DNA of 64,000 nt. It comes from Bacteroidales bacterium. GTDB lineage: Bacteria > Bacteroidota > Bacteroidia > Bacteroidales > UBA932. The first letter of the stretch is position 1; each line of letters begins with the position of its first letter. Under the pieces are notes generated by a model, which saw nothing but the letters and a program-made list of their open reading frames with translations, was not told the DNA's origin and did no database searches. Where the stretch lies: assembly GCA_017442315.1 (NCBI GenBank), contig JAFRZX010000054.1, positions 1 to 64,000 of the forward strand. Direction: 5' to 3'. A program made the translations under genes and the position numbers. This document shows, piece after piece, positions 1-7,211 of the stretch.

Positions 1-1
1 C

Positions 2-49
2 ATCAAATGGTATCTGTACTTCAATGACGAAAAGAAGTCCAAGAAATAA
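2..49 (+). CDS. 3' end of a gene cut by the left edge
   Basis: Frame 2 is open from the left edge and gives IKWYLYFNDEKKSKK followed by TAA. The lysine-rich tail looks like the natural end of a protein and is followed within 20 bp by a strong palindrome that could end transcription. With only 15 residues visible no family can be named, and a chance open frame is possible. Confidence 0.35.
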   Translation: MKWYLYFNDEKKSKK

Positions 50-67
50 GAAGATGTTTACATTGCT

Positions 68-107
68 AAAAGTGGTTGGTGAACGAGCTCGTTCACCAAC
101 CACTTTT
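68..107. repeat. 40-bp perfect palindrome (terminator-like)
   Basis: Two 20-bp arms meet at a central GAGCTC with no mismatch and no loop. The left arm starts AAAAGTGGTTGG, so the right arm ends CCAACCACTTTT, and each strand would finish in a short T run. It sits 18 bp after the stop of the partial gene at the left edge, so a bidirectional terminator is the simplest reading. The motif AAAAGTGGTTG recurs at 962-972 next to another hairpin, which suggests a repeated element. Confidence 0.7.
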
Positions 108-142
108 GTCATGATCACCAACCAAAAATGTCAATTATACCC

Positions 143-172
143 AAAAGCACCAACATTTGAAGTCCTGTTTCG
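143..172. repeat. 30-bp dispersed repeat, copy 1
   Basis: This 30-mer (starting AAAAGCACCAACATTTG) matches 921-950 at 28 of 30 positions. It lies 35 bp after the 40-bp palindrome, as copy 2 lies about 20 bp after a hairpin. It lies in no convincing gene. Confidence 0.75.
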
Positions 173-362
173 TAAATCAAGGGGGGCACTCAGCCTTCGT
201 CCTCTTACAAATATACGAAATTTTCACGAGAATCTTGAAGTTTGACTATAAAGTTTTGTTCCGATTCTTTCCAGTCACATATAGTATTTGTTTGACATAT
301 AATGTCCTATAGTATTCTGGAGACAAACAGAACATAGATTTCAAGAAGATTCATAACAAAAG

Positions 363-393
363 TTTGGTAGTCAAGAAATAATCCTTACCTTTG
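363..393 (+). promoter_or_regulatory. Bacteroidetes-type promoter
   Basis: TTTG at 363-366 and TACCTTTG at 386-393 are separated by 19 bp, matching the Bacteroidetes -33/-7 consensus. Transcription would start near 400, run into a hairpin with a T-rich tail at 431-468, and on into the small ORF at 545. Confidence 0.55.
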
Positions 394-430
394 TGTCGTC
401 ATGGATTATGACAACTTTTGGAAACAAGAT

Positions 431-468
431 ACAGGTATCTGACCCTACGGATGCCTGTTTTCTTTTTC
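431..468 (+). terminator. Hairpin with T-rich tail in a leader
   Basis: Arms ACAGGTATC (431-439) and GATGCCTGT (450-458) pair with one G-U and are followed by a T-rich stretch. It lies about 30 nt after the predicted start of transcription, so the short transcript could be a small RNA of about 65 nt, or the hairpin could attenuate the ORF at 545. No terminator is expected here for the upstream gene fragment. Confidence 0.5.
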
Positions 469-544
469 TAAATGGAATTCCAACCGAGGAGATGTACTAC
501 TGCAACACTCCGAAACGATTCGTTCACTTCCAAAAGTATAATCC

Positions 545-721
545 ATGAAAAAGCGAATCGCATTTCCGATTGTCAAGGTTACTACGAAAGTCGTAGTCCT
601 GAAACGAGTCAAGGTGAAAGCGTACACACGCACCCGCTTTGGCAAAAAAGAGATGGTTAGGTCGCATCTGAGCGGGCGTAGGGTAGCCCAAACAGAGACA
701 ACCGTTACCATGTCTAAGTAA
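545..721 (+). CDS. Small basic protein, 58 aa (hypothetical)
   Basis: ATG at 545 opens a 58-residue frame ending in TAA. The product is rich in Lys, Arg, Val and Thr with alternating hydrophobic residues, as in a small beta-sheet protein, and carries the segment YTRTRFGKKEMVRSH. That pattern (YTR, gap, G-K, V-R-x-H) resembles the YTRKDGTYVRPH-type motif found in many small basic bacterial and phage proteins; this likeness is from memory. A good promoter lies at 363-393. The antisense frame over the same DNA is less protein-like. Nucleic-acid binding is plausible from charge only. The downstream DNA stays open in the next frame to 866, so a frameshifted longer gene is possible. Confidence 0.45.
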   Translation: MKKRIAFPIVKVTTKVVVLKRVKVKAYTRTRFGKKEMVRSHLSGRRVAQTETTVTMSK

Positions 722-871
722 GGCACAACTACTTTCCTCCTCGGTTTTTATCAGATTGAATCCTCGCCAAAAGAGGCTTGACCCAAGGGTTCTCATCTAT
801 GAATCTGACTACCTTACGGAAGTCATTCCACATGTTCAACATTTCGATACTTACGGGAGCCACTAAAAATC

Positions 872-910
872 AAGCACTTACGAAGAAATTCGCAAGTGCT
901 TTTTTCTTTT
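872..910 (+). terminator. Rho-independent terminator
   Basis: AAGCACTTACGAA (872-884), loop GAAA, and TTCGCAAGTGCTT (889-901) pair with one G-U mismatch, followed by a run rich in T. It would end transcripts from the small ORF at 545-721. Its right arm can also pair with 921-929 (AAAAGCACT), part of the 30-bp repeat, giving a mutually exclusive fold. Confidence 0.75.
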
Positions 911-920
911 GCGTGCTAAC

Positions 921-950
921 AAAAGCACTAACATTTGAAGTCCTATTTCG
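921..950. repeat. 30-bp dispersed repeat, copy 2
   Basis: Matches 143-172 at 28 of 30 bases (differences at the 9th and 25th base). Like copy 1 it follows a strong hairpin. AAAAGTGGTTG follows at 962-972, a sequence also present in the palindrome before copy 1. Confidence 0.75.
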
Positions 951-978
951 GGCTCAACGGAAAAAGTGGTTGTTTTCA

Positions 979-1018
979 AGTTCTGTCCATGAAAAGCTGG
1001 GTTTTCATGGACAGAACT
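979..1018. repeat. 17-bp perfect stem-loop
   Basis: AGTTCTGTCCATGAAAA (979-995) and its exact reverse complement (1002-1018) flank the loop GCTGGG. There is no T run after it, so it is not a classic terminator. It is related in sequence to the imperfect stem-loop at 1032-1067. Confidence 0.75.
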
Positions 1019-1031
1019 ATGAAATGGAGAC

Positions 1032-1067
1032 TTCTATCCACAAAAAGGCCTGTTTCTGTGGACAGGA
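1032..1067. repeat. Diverged copy of the preceding stem-loop
   Basis: TTCTATCCACAAAAA here aligns with TTCTGTCCATGAAAA of the stem-loop at 979-1018, and the right halves also align. The arms pair imperfectly around GGCC. The two copies start about 52 bp apart. It lies just beyond the 3' end of folC, which is on the other strand. Confidence 0.55.
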
Positions 1068-1133
1068 TAGCACAAAACAACCTACTTTTGCAGGTGATCC
1101 ATACTTTTGCTACTGAGCCAACATGTATCTATA

Positions 1134-2564
1134 TCAGATCACAGCCATTGCTTCAGATACGACATAAGTACTGCCACCTATATAAATATATGGACGTGCC
1201 GAACTATCCTCCTTCCTTATACCGGACGCAATATCGAATGAGAGTGTCACTGCATCAGCAACCGAATCAGAACACCTGACATCACCTGCGACCCGTCCTG
1301 TCTGCCTGCAGAACTCCAGATATTTATTGCAGATCCTGTCTGCTGAAAGAGCTCTTTTTCCTTGCGCCTGAGTAAACACATATACATCTGCTGAAGGAAA
1401 TATCCGGAGGACAGAATCAACATCCTTATCGGCTACAGAGCCATATACCATTATCAGATGTGTGAAACGACCTTCCTCCCGAAGTCTTGAAAGCTGAGAG
1501 AAATTATATTTAAGGCCATGCTCATTATGGCCGATATCACATACTACATACGGATCGTCAGAGACTTTTTCCCAACGGCCCCTGAACCCTGTGCGTGCAG
1601 CCGTATGTACCAGAGCATCCTTCATTCTCATTGCCGGCAGGATGAAAGCTGGATTTTCCGGTGAAGAAAGCAGATTCTTAGAAGACAGGACATCCATAGA
1701 TGCCAGAACCGTACGAAGATTTTGCTTTTGATACTCCCCTCGCAGATCCATATCATTTAAAATATCCTCATGTATATCCCACAATATAGGACAGACACGG
1801 TCCGCGAAAGTCAGCAGTCCGGACATCGGATTTCTTCCAGACAAGGCATCTGATTGAGAAGAGTTGACATACATGACCTTACGTTCGAATATCCTATCTG
1901 TTTCAGGATTGCTTTCCCCTACTACGACAGGAATCCCAGCCTTTATGATACCTGCTTTCTCAAAAGCGATTTCCTGCAAAGTATCTCCCAACAGGTCACA
2001 ATGATCCAAACCGACATTAGTAATCACGCTTAATACAGGAGTCACAATATTCGTGCTGTCCAGACGGCCTCCCAGTCCGGTTTCCAGAACAACAACGTCT
2101 ACATGCTGAGATGCAAACCAATCCAATGCCATCAATGTGGTTATCTCGAAGAATGACAGATCAAGCCGGTCAAACATTTCCCTCCATCTGTTGACGAAAG
2201 ACCATACCTCCATCTTTGAAATCATAGATGAGACAGTTTCATGGGCTGAATCAAAATGGCCGCTGACAATACGCATGCGTTCTCTGAAATCAAGAAGATG
2301 GGGAGAGGTGTAAAGTCCGACCTTAAATCCTGCTGAGGCTAAAGCTGATGCAAGCATATTGGAAACAGAACCTTTTCCGTTTGTACCAGCAACATGTATT
2401 ATCTTATACAAATGGTGAGGATGCCCTAGAAGCATATCTGCATGCTCCATATGTTCAATACCAGGCTTATATGCCGATGCTCCTGATTTCTGGAAAGAAG
2501 GAAATCTCACAAACAGCTTGGCCAGCATTTTATCATAGTATTCTTCCGAAAAATTAACTTCCAT
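1134..2564 (-). CDS. folC: Folylpolyglutamate synthase / dihydrofolate synthase FolC
   Basis: Cytoplasmic Mur-ligase-family enzyme that adds glutamate to dihydropteroate or folates using ATP. The P-loop IHVAGTNGKGSVSN near residue 50 is diagnostic, followed by a YTSPHLLDFRERM segment and ETGLGGRLDSTN typical of FolC; the C-terminal half has the DIGHNEHG motif of the Mur C domain. The length of 476 aa is slightly above the usual 420-450. I chose ATG 2564 (MEVNFSEEYYDKML) over the longer frame from 2591, because the predicted -7 element at 2589-2596 would lie inside the longer gene and the extra residues do not match the family. It is divergent from the PurL-like gene at 2635. Confidence 0.93.
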   Translation of the reverse strand: MEVNFSEEYYDKMLAKLFVRFPSFQKSGASAYKPGIEHMEHADMLLGHPHHLYKIIHVAGTNGKGSVSNMLASALASAGFKVGLYTSPHLLDFRERMRIVSGHFDSAHETVSSMISKMEVWSFVNRWREMFDRLDLSFFEITTLMALDWFASQHVDVVVLETGLGGRLDSTNIVTPVLSVITNVGLDHCDLLGDTLQEIAFEKAGIIKAGIPVVVGESNPETDRIFERKVMYVNSSQSDALSGRNPMSGLLTFADRVCPILWDIHEDILNDMDLRGEYQKQNLRTVLASMDVLSSKNLLSSPENPAFILPAMRMKDALVHTAARTGFRGRWEKVSDDPYVVCDIGHNEHGLKYNFSQLSRLREEGRFTHLIMVYGSVADKDVDSVLRIFPSADVYVFTQAQGKRALSADRICNKYLEFCRQTGRVAGDVRCSDSVADAVTLSFDIASGIRKEDSSARPYIYIGGSTYVVSEAMAVI

Positions 2565-2588
2565 ATGAACAATCGCTTGTTGAATGCG

Positions 2589-2596
2589 CAAAAATA
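2589..2596 (-). promoter_or_regulatory. -7 element for folC
   Basis: On the minus strand this reads TATTTTTG, matching TAnnTTTG. Transcription would start near 2582, giving a leader of about 18 nt before ATG 2564. The -33 match is poor (a TTG at 23 bp). Confidence 0.45.
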
Positions 2597-2634
2597 CTTA
2601 TTTTTACAGATTATATCTGCAATCAGAGTCTAAT

Positions 2635-3819
2635 ATGACAGAAAAAGAATCAGCTTTATATTCACATTACATCATCGATGGAGTCCGGATGGACACTACC
2701 CCTGCAGAGTTGTTGGACGAATGCATGGACTACGAGGATTTTCCATACAAGCAAGAGGATGAGTTTGATGATATAATAGATGAATCAACTGAACCGCCTC
2801 TATCATCTTTTGTCTATGACAACAATATGTATGAGAAATATCTCAGACAGGTTATGCAGGCTGTCTGCGAGGAAAGGTCATTCAGGATGCTGTATCCAGA
2901 CCATTTCACAAGACTGCAGATTTCCAAAGCTCTTCTCGGAAGGTTGTGGAGCGAGGGACACTTCCGTCTTGGAGACCTTCGCCTGTGGGCTCAATGGGAA
3001 TGGAACACCAGACCATTGGGCAATATGGCCGCATTTTACCATAGTGCCGAATCTGCAAGCGAATACATATATGGACTTGGAGTAAAGCTAGAAGATTACG
3101 TATTTCTAGAAAGCGACGGGGAAAGCAATGTAAAATTCTTCGCATGGCTTGATGATGCGGAAGACGCTTCAGACCAGGATGACGGGAATGATAATCACAA
3201 AATGGATAACCGTGATGAAGTTCTGTTCAAATCCTCGCCATATGAAAGCCGCCATCCCTGGATTGGAGATACCAGAAAATGTCCGCATACAATTGTTCCT
3301 GACAAGAAAAGCTGGCTGATATACATTCCATTCGACACATGCCGATTCAAGATCGGAGGTTCGCTTATGGCTCAGACAAATTTCCACAACGGAGGAAAGG
3401 CACCATCAATCGAAGACCCCGATTATTTCATTGACTGTTATGAGGTTGTAAGAGAATTGACGGAAGACGGAATAATCATATCCGGAATCACTGTGGCGGA
3501 CGGAGGTATTGCCGCAGCAGCAGAAAAGATGGCCGGAAAGTCCGGCATCGCCATGGACTTACGGGGTATCCTTGCTTCATATCAGGATTCGGATATCTGC
3601 AAAGTGCTTTTCGGAGAAATTCCAGGGGCAATAATACAGATAAGCGACGAAAACTATGACTACGTCGACTCTCAGTTCATTCTTCAGGATATTGCATATT
3701 ATCCGATAGGACATCCGGATCCGGAAAGCAAGGGAATCCGTATCTGCACTTCATCCCGGACAGGTGTGGCAGAAATATTGCTTTCTCTTCTTGGCCAGGC
3801 TTCTGAAGGAGAGGATTAG
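2635..3819 (+). CDS. Uncharacterised protein with PurL/AIRS_C-like C-terminal domain
   Basis: 394 aa, acidic, no signal peptide or membrane segment, so probably cytoplasmic. Residues from about 231 to the end follow the pattern of the last domain of FGAM synthase PurL and other AIR-synthase-like proteins: FKIGGSLMAQ (PurL: LGGSELA), then a VRELTEDGIIISG segment, ITVADGGIAAAAEKM (PurL: HDVSDGGLAVALAEM), and VLFGEIPGAIIQI (PurL: LFSESQGR). The usual His-Asp before VSDGG is Ile-Thr here. The N-terminal 230 residues are not PurL: they have acidic stretches and a helical part around residues 60-130. No ATP-site loop of a full PurL is visible, so catalysis is doubtful. ATG 2635 is preferred to 2584, whose extra 17 residues are AT-rich and compositionally odd. 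It is divergent from folC. Confidence 0.75.
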   Translation: MTEKESALYSHYIIDGVRMDTTPAELLDECMDYEDFPYKQEDEFDDIIDESTEPPLSSFVYDNNMYEKYLRQVMQAVCEERSFRMLYPDHFTRLQISKALLGRLWSEGHFRLGDLRLWAQWEWNTRPLGNMAAFYHSAESASEYIYGLGVKLEDYVFLESDGESNVKFFAWLDDAEDASDQDDGNDNHKMDNRDEVLFKSSPYESRHPWIGDTRKCPHTIVPDKKSWLIYIPFDTCRFKIGGSLMAQTNFHNGGKAPSIEDPDYFIDCYEVVRELTEDGIIISGITVADGGIAAAAEKMAGKSGIAMDLRGILASYQDSDICKVLFGEIPGAIIQISDENYDYVDSQFILQDIAYYPIGHPDPESKGIRICTSSRTGVAEILLSLLGQASEGED

Positions 3820-3985
3820 ACATTTGTCATAAAAACTTCAAAGTGCGATATATGAAAATATCTTACAGAATTGTCAAGAAAAATCATTAAATTCGCGCCG
3901 GAGTTTTTGATTATGGCGACTTTAGTTGCCGGCAAAACATAAAATATGGATTTTATCTATTAATTATCAAATACTTAAGAAGTTT
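3820..3985. other. Intergenic leader of ppdK
   Basis: AT-rich spacer of 166 bp. It holds GACATTTGTC (3829-3838), a short palindrome, and a GC-rich patch CGCCGG...GCCGGC between about 3896 and 3934. I see no clear -33/-7 pair and no open frame longer than about 12 codons. Confidence 0.5.
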
Positions 3986-6712
3986 ATGGAATCTAACAAG
4001 AAAAGAGTGTATTGCTTTGGCGGTAAGACTGCCGAGGGTAATGGCACTATGCGTGAGCTTCTCGGTGGAAAGGGTGCAAACCTCGCCGAGATGTGTACTC
4101 TCAACATTCCTGTTCCAGCAGGTTTCACAATTACAACCGAATGCTGCACCGAGTACTATGAGCTTGGCGGTGGCTACAATGAGGCTCTCAAGGCAGAAGT
4201 AGCTGAGGCACTCAAGAAGACTGAGGCTATAATGGGCATGAAGTTCGGAGACAAGGAAAACCCTCTTCTTGTAAGCTGCCGTTCAGGTGCCCGCAGTTCA
4301 ATGCCTGGCATGATGGATACTATCCTCAACATCGGTCTCTGCTCAGAGACAATCCCAGGTATGATCGCAAAGACTAACAATCCTCGTTTCGTATATGACG
4401 CATACCGTCGTCTCATCATGATGTACTCTGATGTCGTGATGGAGAAGGCAGAAGGTATCGAGCCGGCAGACGGTCAGGGTATCCGTCAGCAGCTTGACAG
4501 AATGATGTCGGAACTCAAGGACGCCAAAGGATATGCATCAGATACTGATATTACTGCAGAAGAGCTCAAGGACCTCTGTGACAAGTTCAAGGTTCGCGTA
4601 AAGGAAGTTCTCGGCACTGAGTTTCCTGACTCTGCAGAGGCTCAGCTTTGGGGTTCAATCGGTGGCGTGTTCAAGTCTTGGAACGGAAAGCGTGCTATTG
4701 CATACCGCCGCATCGAAGGTATTCCTGACGAGTGGGGTACAGCAGTAAACGTACAGTCTATGGTATTCGGAAACATGGGTGCAACTTCTGCTACCGGAGT
4801 AGCTTTCTCCCGTAATCCTGCCAACGGTGACAACAAGTTCTACGGAGAATGGCTCATCAATGCACAGGGAGAGGACGTGGTTGCAGGTATCCGCACTCCT
4901 AACCCACTTAACGAGGCTACCAAGAATCCGCACAACCAGCACCTTGAGTCTCTTGAGACTGCAATGCCTGAGGTTTATGCAGAACTTGACGGAATCCGCC
5001 TCCACCTTGAGAATCACTTCCACGACATGCAGGACATTGAATTCACCATCCAGGATGGCAAGCTTTGGATGCTCCAGTGCCGCATCGGCAAGAGAACCGG
5101 TCTTGCAGCTCTCAACATGGCGATGGATATGCTTGAGGAAGGCATGATAGATGAAAAGACAGCTGTAACACGTATTGCTCCTGCACAGCTCGATGAGATC
5201 CTGCACCCTATACTTGATCCTGCTTCAGAAAAGAAGGCTACAGTAATTGCAAATGGTCTCCCTGCTTCTCCAGGTGGAGCAGTAGGAGTAATTGCATTTA
5301 CTTCTGAGGCTGCTATGGAGGCTAATGAGAAGGGCATCGCTACAATTCTGGTTCGTGAGGAGACATCACCAGAGGATGTAGAAGGTATGCGTGCATGCGC
5401 AGGTATCCTTACAGAAAGAGGAGGTATGACTTCACACGCAGCTCTCGTAGCACGTGGCTGGGGCAAATGCTGTATCGTAGGTTGCGAGGCCATGCACATT
5501 GACCTTGAGGCAAAGACTCTCACATTCAAGGGTTCAGACAAGGTATATCACGAAGGTGATGTTCTTTCACTCAACGGTGCAAAGGGTTATGTATACGATG
5601 TTGCAATCGACACAATGGATGCATCCGACAACCCACGTTTCGTAAAGTTCATGGAAATCGTAGACAAGTTCCGCACACTTGGTGTACGTACAAATGCTGA
5701 TACTCCTGAAGATGCTGCACGTGCAATCAGTTTCGGAGCCGAAGGTATCGGTCTCTTCCGTATCGAGCATATGTTCTACGGTCAGAACGCAGAAACTCCG
5801 CTTTCTAAGCTCCGCAAGATGATTCTTGCCAAGACTGATGCTGAAAGAGCAGCTGCACTTGGAGAGCTTGAGCCATTCATCAAGGCTGCGGTAAAGGGCA
5901 CAATGAAAGTAATGGATGCTAAGCCAGTGACATTCCGTCTCCTTGACCCACCTCTTCATGAGTTCGTACCTCAGACTGAGAACAAGAAGAACGAACTTGC
6001 TGAGGAACTTCACATCTCTGTCGGAGAAATTGAGAAACGTGGTGAATCGCTCCATGAAGTAAACCCTATGATGGGTCACCGCGGAGTACGTCTCCACATC
6101 ACATATCCGATGATTTCCGAGACTCAGTTCCGCGCAATATTCACAGCTGCTGCAGAACTTAAGAAGGAAGGCCTCAATCCAATGCCGGAAATCATGGTTC
6201 CTGTAACAATCTCTGAGCGTGAGCTTCGTTTCCAGAAGGCTATCTGCGAGAAGATACGCGCTGAGGTAGAAGCAGTATTCGGATTTGCAATCGAGTACAA
6301 GTTCGGTACTATGATCGAGATTCCACGTGCTGCCCTCACTGCTGACCGCATGGCACGCACTGCTGAATTCTTCTCATTCGGTACAAATGACCTTACTCAG
6401 ATGACATTCGGATTCTCACGTGATGACGTAGGAACCTTCATGGGTGATTACCTTGGCAACAAGATCCTCGACTTCGATCCGTTCAAGACTCTTGACCAGA
6501 AGTCTGTAGGAAAACTTGTAAACTATGCTGTCAAGGAAGGTCGCGGTACTCGTGATGGTCTGAAGTGCGGTATCTGCGGCGAGCACGGTGGCGATCCTGC
6601 ATCTGTTGAGTTCTGCTATCAGATCGGTCTCAACTATGTATCTTGCTCTCCATTCCGTGTTCCGATTGCAAGACTTGCTGCTGCTCAGGCTGCTATCAAG
6701 GCTGGAAAATAA
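3986..6712 (+). CDS. ppdK: Pyruvate, phosphate dikinase
   Basis: Interconverts pyruvate, ATP and Pi with PEP, AMP and PPi; in Bacteroidales it works in glycolysis/gluconeogenesis at the PEP node. 908 aa, the usual length for the family. The N-terminal ATP-grasp domain begins with GGKGANLAEM; the swivelling phosphohistidine domain contains GGMTSHAALVARGWGKCC, with the phosphorylated His in TSHAA; the C-terminal TIM-barrel has FGTNDLTQMTFGFSRDD and KCGICGEHGGDP with the catalytic Cys. I chose ATG 3986 (MESNKKRVYCFGG) instead of 3926 because family members start at this segment. A terminator follows at once, so it is monocistronic. Codon usage is strongly biased (CTC, CGT, GGT), as in highly expressed genes. 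Confidence 0.97.
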   Translation: MESNKKRVYCFGGKTAEGNGTMRELLGGKGANLAEMCTLNIPVPAGFTITTECCTEYYELGGGYNEALKAEVAEALKKTEAIMGMKFGDKENPLLVSCRSGARSSMPGMMDTILNIGLCSETIPGMIAKTNNPRFVYDAYRRLIMMYSDVVMEKAEGIEPADGQGIRQQLDRMMSELKDAKGYASDTDITAEELKDLCDKFKVRVKEVLGTEFPDSAEAQLWGSIGGVFKSWNGKRAIAYRRIEGIPDEWGTAVNVQSMVFGNMGATSATGVAFSRNPANGDNKFYGEWLINAQGEDVVAGIRTPNPLNEATKNPHNQHLESLETAMPEVYAELDGIRLHLENHFHDMQDIEFTIQDGKLWMLQCRIGKRTGLAALNMAMDMLEEGMIDEKTAVTRIAPAQLDEILHPILDPASEKKATVIANGLPASPGGAVGVIAFTSEAAMEANEKGIATILVREETSPEDVEGMRACAGILTERGGMTSHAALVARGWGKCCIVGCEAMHIDLEAKTLTFKGSDKVYHEGDVLSLNGAKGYVYDVAIDTMDASDNPRFVKFMEIVDKFRTLGVRTNADTPEDAARAISFGAEGIGLFRIEHMFYGQNAETPLSKLRKMILAKTDAERAAALGELEPFIKAAVKGTMKVMDAKPVTFRLLDPPLHEFVPQTENKKNELAEELHISVGEIEKRGESLHEVNPMMGHRGVRLHITYPMISETQFRAIFTAAAELKKEGLNPMPEIMVPVTISERELRFQKAICEKIRAEVEAVFGFAIEYKFGTMIEIPRAALTADRMARTAEFFSFGTNDLTQMTFGFSRDDVGTFMGDYLGNKILDFDPFKTLDQKSVGKLVNYAVKEGRGTRDGLKCGICGEHGGDPASVEFCYQIGLNYVSCSPFRVPIARLAAAQAAIKAGK

Positions 6713-6732
6713 TTTCCTGACATATTATAAAC

Positions 6733-6768
6733 AAGAGGGGTCACTTTGATGTGATCCCTCTTTATTTA
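6733..6768 (+). terminator. Rho-independent terminator of ppdK
   Basis: AGAGGGGTCAC (6734-6744), loop TTTGAT, GTGATCCCTCT (6751-6761) with one G-U pair, followed by TTATTTATA. It starts about 20 bp after the ppdK stop. Confidence 0.85.
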
Positions 6769-6800
6769 TACTTATATCACTTCTCTAAAAGCGCACCCTC

Positions 6801-7118
6801 CTATATTTTCTTTGAACGTCTATATTCTGTAGGAGAACAGCCGAACTCCTCTTTGAAATGACTTGCAAAGACTTTAGGAGAATTGAAACCAACCATATAG
6901 GCGACTTCCGACACATATACCCCATCAGTCTCAAGCAACTGAGCAGCACGTTTAAGACGCATTGCCCTGATGAACTCTAGCGGCGTCTTTCCTGTGATGT
7001 AGAGCAGCTTCTTATAAAGACTTGTCCTATGCATGAATAAAGATGAAGACAACTCGGCAACAGAGAAATCAGGATTACTTATATTCTCATTGACTATATT
7101 GATGGCAGACTGAAGCAT
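6801..7118 (-). CDS. AraC-type DNA-binding domain protein, probable HTCS remnant
   Basis: The 105-residue product is little more than one AraC/XylS double helix-turn-helix domain. SNPDFSVAELSSSLFMHR, GKTPLEFIRAMRLKRAAQLL and VSEVAYMVGFNSPKVFA closely follow the C-terminus of Bacteroidetes hybrid two-component (HTCS) regulators, which control polysaccharide utilisation loci. No receiver, kinase or periplasmic sensor part is encoded: in this frame a TGA lies three codons upstream of the ATG. It is either a stand-alone small AraC regulator or a truncated relic. It is divergent from a sialate O-acetylesterase gene, a common PUL enzyme, which fits loss of a larger locus. Confidence 0.8.
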   Translation of the reverse strand: MLQSAINIVNENISNPDFSVAELSSSLFMHRTSLYKKLLYITGKTPLEFIRAMRLKRAAQLLETDGVYVSEVAYMVGFNSPKVFASHFKEEFGCSPTEYRRSKKI

Positions 7119-7187
7119 ATGTTGTCATATAGGTGACGTTTGTTGCATTCCACATCAAAAAAGTAGATATATATCCATAATGTTTTC

Positions 7188-7195
7188 TACATTTG
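7188..7195 (+). promoter_or_regulatory. -7 element before the acetylesterase gene
   Basis: TACATTTG matches TAnnTTTG. Transcription would start near 7202, about 10-18 nt before the two candidate start codons. No good -33 box is visible at 19-21 bp, so an activator may be needed. Confidence 0.4.
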
Positions 7196-7211
7196 CTTAA
7201 AATATAAACAT

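Noticed and set aside
445-796. Minus-strand frames of 90-93 codons opposite the small basic ORF
   Set aside because: They run against the clear promoter at 363-393, have no start context, and their products have no family-like pattern.
778-1116. 112-codon plus-strand frame covering the 30-mer and stem-loops
   Set aside because: It crosses a terminator and two hairpins and its sequence only mirrors those repeats; the shared TFEVLFR with the frame at 24-245 comes from the DNA repeat itself.
3820-3985. Riboswitch in the ppdK leader
   Set aside because: No recognised riboswitch core; only short GC-rich palindromic bits.
4655-6097. Minus-strand frames of 175-183 codons inside ppdK
   Set aside because: ppdK codon bias leaves the complementary frames open; no start, promoter or family pattern.
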